This document shows positions 57,160-64,000 of a DNA stretch of 64,000 nt, in pieces. The DNA lies in assembly GCA_015227615.1 (NCBI GenBank), contig JAALGZ010000050.1, positions 124,001 to 188,000 of the forward strand. Reading direction: 5' to 3'. This DNA is from Labyrinthula sp. Ha. Its lineage: Eukaryota > Sar > Bigyra > Labyrinthulida > Labyrinthulaceae. The stretch's first letter is position 1. Each line of letters opens with the position of its first letter. The notes under the pieces are model-generated. The model made no database searches. It was given only the letters and a program-made list of their open reading frames with translations, and was not told the origin of the DNA. A program made the position numbers and the translations under genes.

Positions 57160-57900
57160 CTATGCTTCTGGATCAACTTTTCCAATTATCGCTTCTGTAA
57201 TCTCTTTTTGCGATCTATTTGTATAACCTAAGAGAACAACCCCTCCTATTCCAACTAAAGAAATCACCACTATCAAGAATTGCATCAAATCTGCGTCTTC
57301 GTCACCAACAAAACCATTCCCCTGATTTTCATTCTCATCTTCTTCTTCCTCCTCCTCTTCCTCCTCATCATCATCCAATTCATTTTCATCTATCTCTAAA
57401 TTCGTTATTGTAATCGTACAAGTTTCTGTAATTCTTACATCATTTCTATTAAATCCTTGTGAGCCAATTATTGAAACAGTTGTGTCTCTAACTATAATAT
57501 CTGTGTCTTCTTGATCAAAAGAAACAGCACCAAATGGACTTCGTGGTTCACTTTGAGTAATTCCTGTCTCACAAGCTCCATTGGGATTTGCAAATTCTCC
57601 ACCAGCAGAAACTTGTACAGCGTAATTTGCCAGAGTTCCACCATTTCCATTGTCGTCGAGATTTCCTAGATTAACCCGTAAAGTGTCTTGTAAAGTGTCA
57701 AACTCATCAATTGTACTACCGCATTCAATTTCGTCTCCATTAAGCTCAAAATGCACTTCAGCATCATCATTCAAAACAGGATCCACCCCCATGACTGGTT
57801 CATCAAGTGCGATGATTGTGCAGTCATTTCTATTCACCAACCGAACTGGATTTGCTAACAAGCTCTCTAACAGACCAAACAACAATAAGTTCTTTTGCAT
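57160..57900 (-). CDS. secreted or type I membrane protein with acidic stalk, 246 aa
   Basis: Starts with a likely signal peptide (MQKNLLLFGLLESLLANP). The lumenal part (about 18-170) is Asn/Asp-rich and predicted beta (ECGSTIDEFDTL, FELNGDEIECG), with paired cysteines near 28, 58, 109 and 162 that could form disulfides. An acidic stalk of consecutive Asp and Glu follows (about 175-195), then one membrane span (LMQFLIVVISLVGIGGVVLL) and a short cytosolic tail. No family recognised. Codon use is more balanced than in its AT-rich neighbours. Confidence 0.65.
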   Translation of the reverse strand: MQKNLLLFGLLESLLANPVRLVNRNDCTIIALDEPVMGVDPVLNDDAEVHFELNGDEIECGSTIDEFDTLQDTLRVNLGNLDDNGNGGTLANYAVQVSAGGEFANPNGACETGITQSEPRSPFGAVSFDQEDTDIIVRDTTVSIIGSQGFNRNDVRITETCTITITNLEIDENELDDDEEEEEEEEEDENENQGNGFVGDEDADLMQFLIVVISLVGIGGVVLLGYTNRSQKEITEAIIGKVDPEA

Positions 57901-60900
57901 ATTTTATTTCTTTTGTAGTTGGTATTTTCCTCGATTTGGTACAGATTAAACTGGTTTTATTTTTGGTTCTAAATTCAGTGACAAATATTCCGGGCATAGG
58001 AACTCTTTTGTGATAAAAATAGTAATTTCCCGGAATTTTGGGCTGATTAGGCTATTGATTGAACTGTGTAAGCGATTAATCGGTGGCACAATTCGGCACA
58101 AAATTCATACAAAGAAAATACAAATTATCAAAACTATATTAATGGAACTATTTTGTAATATTTGAGCTTATGCCTCATTTCATGCCAATGTAAATGAAGT
58201 ATATTACTGTTAATGTAATGACACAGTAATTAACCTTACAGTATATTAAGTACAGGTTTATAGCTTCTATAACAAGAAAACAAAGTTAATCCAAAAGACT
58301 GATTATCTCTTTAGATAATTTGGGTGTTCCCCTTGAAAATGCCCCAGAACTATTCTTTCTCAGGTCTTAAGCAGGGATAGTATTGACTTAAAAGGAAATT
58401 ATCGAGTTAGAGCAGGCTCTTCTGTCAAACAAGAGAAGAAACAGACCAAGTAGTCAACTTTCCTTGCTTTAAGAAATCATAAGCTAAGAGAAATAGTATC
58501 TTTTGGAGTCCTGTTGTGCCCTCAATAGATGTGTTGTTAGTCTATGATTCTAGTTTAAAAGTAAGAGTTCAACAATGGTTTACACACTCAGCAACAAGGC
58601 GAAACGGGTGAGGTTATCGCATTCAAGGAGCCTATTAATATTACTTAAGTATCAACTTAAGCCCTGCCCGGAAAATCATTCTGCTGCTCTATGCGAGTCA
58701 AGTTAGCACTGTTACAAAAGCCATGTTTTGCCCGGTCTAGCAGAAGAGCAGAAACTGAATCCCTCATCTCTAGATCTGCTGCTAACCCAACGCCGCCATA
58801 GTTTTCTATTATATATGACCATCATTTTTGTGAAAATGTACATTGAAAGCCGATAAAAAGATACAGATTTTATGGAAAATTATCTGTCTCAAAACATTTG
58901 ATGCGAGGGTGACATTTATTTAAGTACTTCGCAAGTAGGGATCACAAATAATTTCTTAGTGTTACATTTCTATGTTTCTCAGTAGTACTTCTCTTCTTAA
59001 TAGAATCCGATATTTATCTAGCCAGCTTGCTTCATTAATACTAGTCCGAATATCCTGAGCAAACTCAATCACAATTGAGAAAGATAGACGATGGGAGTAA
59101 TCACCTAACACTCATTGTTGCGAAGAGTGATCCCAATTCAAGACACAAAGTCTTGTGATTTAAATAGGCATTGTTGGCGAGCATATCAACCCTCTCTCAT
59201 AATCCTAAGGTCTCAACATTGAGAGAATGATAAACAATGAAAAGTTTTCTTGTGATTGCTATGTCTGACCTAGGAAAATCCTGATCGGAACTAATCAACT
59301 GTTTAAATTATAAGACTAGACCCAAACTTTATATATCCCACCAAACTCCAGTAAAATTGGGAGTCAAATTTATGTTTTTCGATAAGCAGGCCTTAGCAAG
59401 TGGAACATACTAAAGTAGAAGGTTTCGTTTCGTCATCCAAGAAAGGTTGTCTATCCATTAAATCCCTAAATGAAACATCGTGTAATGTCATAGTGACAGT
59501 CCACAACTAGGCTTAAATGGAACATACGTTCCTATGTTAGTAACGAAGCTACGTACAGATTTTGGCAAAATCATTTGAGATATCTCTACAATTGGCAAAA
59601 CCAAAAAAATGTTGACAAGGATGTTGGGCCATGCTAAGTTTATAGTTTCAATGGATCTAGTCTGAGCTGGAGATCGTATGAGTTTAGAACGAAAGCACTA
59701 CCACAAGGTTAACAGAAAAATCTTAGACTGGCAATAAAATTGAGTCTGAGCTAATTCCTTTAGTCTACAAGCATATGGTAAAACAGAACCATGTATTGAA
59801 GCTTGAATATTATTTTTTTGATATGAATCTTGTAATAACACAGAAGCCATTATCAACATAATATCTTTGAACTGAGAAGCAAAAGAGCTCTGCCTTCATG
59901 AGGAGGCCAAAAATTGACCGCCTGGAAAGGGCAAAATACGTTCTTTTGGCTTATGGGCATTCTAGCTGGTTATCTATCACTGTATTAATTCTTCATTCTT
60001 ACATGAATTAACGTAACCTGAATGCTGCAATTTAAATGGATAACATCCTTGACCCAAATAGTTTTTTTTAGCTGAGGTGTATTTCTATGTAATATCATGT
60101 TTTTGTGCCCTTAAGAAATTGTGTTTTTATTGAGCTGGATTGTTTGTCATTCCACTTAACTTCATAGTGGCAAATGCGCAGTGTAGTCCATTACCATCTA
60201 ATCAACAAAGAAGGAGTTTCTACTTTCAGTTCTTTTGCTTATCCAATTTGCTTGAATATGCTCTTTGATTTCTAATTTATGTTCTTAAGACTGCTAACCA
60301 TTCTCTTTGGAGTTATACAACTTACCTTAGCTGGATCCTCGTTATATTAATGTCCGAGAATTCCTAAATCCTTTGTGAACGCTGGCAATAAGATATAGAA
60401 CAAAACGGAGTTTTTCGGATGTACTAAGTTGAAATATCGCAAGCTAGAATCATGCATGAAGAGGCTAGAGATATTATAATTAACTGATTTTTTTGGTTTC
60501 CGTAACTGAAATAGAATAAGTTTCATTTGTTTTTTTCTTATTCATTTATACAAAGAATAACACAAAAAAACACTAAATTCTTCAATCCCTTTTTGTAAGA
60601 AACATAGTGGAATGCTGTGGATACTTTCGGAAGTTTAATATCTATGTTTCCATCCAAGCTTTGCTTAAGTTACTGAATTCATATCATTCCATCGTTTTCG
60701 GAGTCTTAGACGGGCAGATTTTTTTTTAGTAAACTTAAGCACATTATGGAATGTTATGCTAAGGTTAATAACCTAACCCGAGGGATCAGATGTGATATAC
60801 CTTTCATACCGACATCAGCCTTTAAGAATAAGAAATCTCTATGCAGGGCAACTGCACAGCATCTCAAGAAGAGGCACACTGAGGCTACTCATACAAAAGT

Positions 60901-62616
60901 GCCAGATAAAGAGATTAGTGGGTCTGAGTTTACAAAAGGAGAAAGCAAAACGATGTCAACTCTCTTATTAATATTTATTTCTTGCCAGCTCTAATGTCCC
61001 AGAAATGTTTACTTCTCAGCGGGTCAATTTATATAAGAAAAACTAGCAGATGGACACTGGATTAGAGCTAATATAAGTTTTTAAAGTGAGACACGCTTTG
61101 CTTATGTCCATGATCTGAAATCTGATCCCCACAAACGCAGGATTAAATTCTTTTATTTCTTGTGGTTCTATTGGCAGTGCTCTTAAAAAAAGTTTATGGT
61201 ATTCATCATTGATAAGAGTTCTGTCTCTATATGTTTGGAAAATGGAAGTTAATAACTTAGCATTGAAATTTGTTAAGAATGCAGTGTCCGCACATAAAGC
61301 TTTAGAGAAACTCTGAAGTTCCTTGAATGCTGCGAAAGGAGCTCTCTACTAAAGGCTGGGGTTCTAATTAGTAGCATCAGGCATTTGTTCGCTGTTAGGC
61401 TACTTAAGTATACACGATCTAGCTCTAAGCCAAAGTAGGTTGAATGCCTAGAATGAATAAAACCTAGAAACAAAATTTAGAATAATTAATATCTACTTTC
61501 CATTCTGTTAGAGAGCTTCGGTCCAACAAACTTCATCATGCGATTTAGGCCTGAGGATAAATATTCATGAAGAAATTGATATTCTTTTTCTGATGTTCTT
61601 ATTAACTGGAATGCATTGAATTACTTCCATAGTTGAGAATTATTCAACAGAAGGTTTCTTTCATGTTGTAAGCATTGGTGTAGATAAGAGTATTGAAGAA
61701 GCTTCTGCTAAAGCATGATAGTGAAACTATGGAGACTAGATACTTCTCAGCAAAAAAAAACGTAGAGTCAAAGGGAACCCCTTACCAACTACACTGCCTA
61801 ATTCTGGCTCTGGCAATAAGTTTTCCACAGCTAACTGCTTACTAATTAGGCTTCAAGTGAATCAAATGGGTTTGTTTAGGGGATTTGGTTTATTCCTTGG
61901 TATGAAACTACTGTTGTCATTGTTGTATTTTGAACTTTTAGCAAATCTCTTTTCATGTACTAAAGCTTGAAGACTTAAAATAAAGTCTTGGACTTCCCTT
62001 GCGTTCCTTTTATTCCTTAGTTATAAAACCAAAAAACAGAAAGTCCAAGCTATTTAGAACAAGGTATAACCCAAATATACATACGTTGTATTAAAGTGTT
62101 TAAACAGCTAATGAGATGCAACAGTAATTCTAAACATGAAGATCTTTGCTAAACAATATGTTTTTTTGTTTCGGAGCAAGGTTAAATCCTCAGGCGGCAA
62201 GGTTTTACTTGGGAATAAAAAGTATATTCTGAACTTGCGCAACGAAATAATATAATACATACTATTTACACACACACGAAGGCAGCCTGGTGTTCACAGG
62301 GATCAATAACAGATGCTGCTTCACAACTTTCAAAAAAAAACTTCTAATTCTAGATGCAATATTTGAGTTAAAGTACCTACGTCCCTGCAGATTCTTCACA
62401 GGCAAACAAAAAAGCGGTAGGTTCATAGAAACAATCATAAAAGGATAAAAAGTGCATGATCCACCCAATAACTGCTAGAACAATATTAATACAATAGAAC
62501 CAAGTTGCACATCATGATAGACAAGCTTGAAAACCAAGCATAACACAAACTGCTATGTATCTATGTTACGGTTTGTGAATCAGAAAAGAAGAGCACAAAG
62601 CAGAGTTTATTTTAGC
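57901..62616. other. gene-free stretch
   Basis: About 4.7 kb with moderate base composition. One ATG frame (60746-60994) has a BED-finger-like end and may be a transposon scrap. Other short coding-like pieces (for example near 58.5 kb) have no match. No RNA gene seen. Confidence 0.45.
60746..60994 (+). pseudogene. possible BED-type zinc finger fragment
   Basis: 82 codons from an ATG, with balanced codons. The centre reads RATAQHLKKRHTEA, resembling the H-x4-H end of BED fingers found in hAT-type transposases, with a Cys (IRCDI) upstream. The second Cys of the usual C-x2-C is not evident and no transposase domain follows. It could equally be chance. Confidence 0.25.
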
Positions 62617-63849
62617 TTAGTCTTTCAACATTTCCATATTCTCCAGGAGTTTCTTCTTGACAACAGTTGAACTTCCATTGAAGTTTTCGTTTAAGGTTTC
62701 TTTGTCTACTTTATTCAAAGAAACAACTTCTAAATTCAGGGATGGACGAAAGTATTCAACAAATTTGCAATTCTTCGGTATATCTCTCTCAAGAAGGTTT
62801 CTTTGTCCCAGGAGTAAAGCAATTTCCGAAAATAGAAGCCTTGCCATGTCTGAAACAGCTGTCCTATGTGAAGACCCAGGAAATAACATGGTCGGCATTT
62901 TTTCTTCCTTGATTAAGTCAACCAAGTACAGGAAAGGTTTTAAAGATAAGTTAGTGTTTCCCCTCACGTCCGAAGAAAATAATCCAGCTCCAGTTTGCAG
63001 GACAATACAGTCCGGCTTGAAGTACGAGAGAACAACAGGTAAGGTAGAAGATATCAAGTCAATAACATCAGCATCATCACTAGCAGCAACAAGTGGAACA
63101 TTTAAACTGAAATTACTTCCAAATGATGTTCCAACATCATCAATCTTACTCAACATTTGACCCTCATCGAATCCTAGCTCACTAAAATACTGTAGCGAAA
63201 AAACTCTATCCGTTGAATAGAACGCCTCTTCGACAGCTAGTTGATGCTTAAAGTCCAGGTTAATGTATAAAACTTTGGAAAACTTCTTTAAGAGACATAG
63301 AATAGAGAGTACCACGTCATTAAATGATTGTCCATCCACTGTCTCCGCCGTTCTAGCCAGAGAATAGCCTCCAAAGATATTCACACTAAAAGGGAAGCAG
63401 TAATTTTCCTGTAGAAGAGCTGCTGCAGCCCCTAATGATCCAGAGGTGTAAACTCGAGCGAAATCAAAAGCATCATATCTTGGTTTTGACTTTTTTTGAA
63501 CTGTTTCTGAACTGTTCTTCTGATCCAGGAGTTTCTTTACTGTTGATTTAAGCGAAGGAGGTTTACCAGCATTTTTGAAACTAAGAGCATAGTTTGGTTC
63601 ATGATACTGAACGAAGTCAGAATAGGAAACAAGACTTGGTTTGAAAGTGAGAAGATTGGTTTTCAAGACTCCAAAAGACTCGAGAAGAGAGTGCGTTAAG
63701 TATCCAGCCAAAACCTTTTTGCAATCCGGAGAACTTGGCTCAAATCGATAAATTGTTGGATAATAAAAGTATGGAACAACAATTTCTTGTCTTTCTGCAT
63801 GTTTTTCCTCTTCCTTTAGTGGCTTTACATCTTCATCTTCCACTTCCAT
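62617..63849 (-). CDS. histone deacetylase-fold protein without catalytic residues (pseudo-HDAC)
   Basis: 410 residues, class I HDAC-like throughout: YDAFDFARVYTSGSLGAAAA (family D-x-F-x-x-x-x-x-x-G-x-S), VEEAFYSTDRV and IVLQTGAG. The active site is gone. The His-His dyad (GGLHHAKK) is GGYSLART (Ser163-Leu164). The DIDIHHGDG loop is NLDFKHQLA, keeping Asp199 but with Lys201 in place of the zinc His. The third ligand Asp (GSDSL) is Gly289, and the catalytic Tyr (GGGGYT) is replaced in PGSSHRTA. It therefore cannot bind zinc in the normal way. A structural or scaffolding role in a deacetylase complex is inferred. An N-terminal acidic and basic leader covers about residues 1-22. Confidence 0.85.
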   Translation of the reverse strand: MEVEDEDVKPLKEEEKHAERQEIVVPYFYYPTIYRFEPSSPDCKKVLAGYLTHSLLESFGVLKTNLLTFKPSLVSYSDFVQYHEPNYALSFKNAGKPPSLKSTVKKLLDQKNSSETVQKKSKPRYDAFDFARVYTSGSLGAAAALLQENYCFPFSVNIFGGYSLARTAETVDGQSFNDVVLSILCLLKKFSKVLYINLDFKHQLAVEEAFYSTDRVFSLQYFSELGFDEGQMLSKIDDVGTSFGSNFSLNVPLVAASDDADVIDLISSTLPVVLSYFKPDCIVLQTGAGLFSSDVRGNTNLSLKPFLYLVDLIKEEKMPTMLFPGSSHRTAVSDMARLLFSEIALLLGQRNLLERDIPKNCKFVEYFRPSLNLEVVSLNKVDKETLNENFNGSSTVVKKKLLENMEMLKD

Positions 63850-64000
63850 TTTGTGTTGACACTTCTCTTCTTTAAACAGCTAAAATGATTAACCAATAAT
63901 TGGCCAATGAAATCATGTAGCCAATCAAAATTAAATATATATGGCCATGTAACCCTGGGTTTCCACGTCGACTATATAATGCAATGAAAATATATATCTT
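63850..64000. other. upstream region of the HDAC-like gene
   Basis: 151 bp to the window edge. AT-rich; contains CCAAT-like strings (AACCAATAATTGGCCAATGA near 63890-63909), which could be promoter elements. Confidence 0.3.

Overview
The window is nuclear DNA from an AT-rich unicellular eukaryote. It carries polyubiquitin, kinesin-13, TAF6, NAC-beta, a mitochondrial uL15, a Roco GTPase and a Zn2Cys6 factor. TAA, TAG and TGA all end genes, so the code looks standard. The most telling trait is intron size. Every intron I could place by frame, phase and family alignment is 27-32 bp with GT..AG ends (eight cases), while the genes sit among long AT-rich gene-free tracts. I do not assign a lineage with confidence; a protist is likely.

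Layout. 0-0.5 kb: the 5' part of a GNB1L/ASA1-like WD40 gene runs off the left edge. 4-8 kb: a TTD14-like AAA protein, mitochondrial uL15, a DXD glycosyltransferase and an orphan. 8-11.7 kb: gene-free, with hairpins and one copy of a dispersed repeat. 11.7-19 kb: a compact run of SANT-like protein, DCAF4-like WD40 protein, kinesin-13, GST, NAC-beta and TAF6. 19-26 kb: empty. 26-29.5 kb: five-unit polyubiquitin, a Lys-rich orphan and a multipass membrane orphan. 32-33 kb: a Zn2Cys6 regulator. 34.7-37.3 kb: an LRR-Roc-COR protein in five exons. 37.3-47.7 kb: a very AT-rich desert with the second repeat copy. 47.7-48.7 kb: an LRR-like orphan. 49-54.2 kb: gene-free, with a decayed MULE transposase. 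54.3-57.9 kb: a membrane orphan, a CZIB-like gene, a Tudor/Agenet-like gene and an acidic type I membrane protein. 58-62.6 kb: gene-free. 62.6-63.8 kb: an HDAC-fold protein whose catalytic residues are gone.

The genes share no single pathway. Several are nuclear (TAF6, SANT, Zn cluster, Tudor, HDAC-like), some serve protein quality or turnover (ubiquitin, NAC, DCAF4-like), and others serve the cytoskeleton, signalling or secretion. Genes are often divergent over very short gaps (50 bp and 23 bp between ATGs) or convergent (36 bp), so each cluster is compact although the region as a whole is sparse.

The main points for follow-up are the ultrashort introns, which hide five-exon genes from simple ORF finding, and two family members that keep the fold but lack the expected zinc or catalytic ligands (HDAC-like and CZIB-like).
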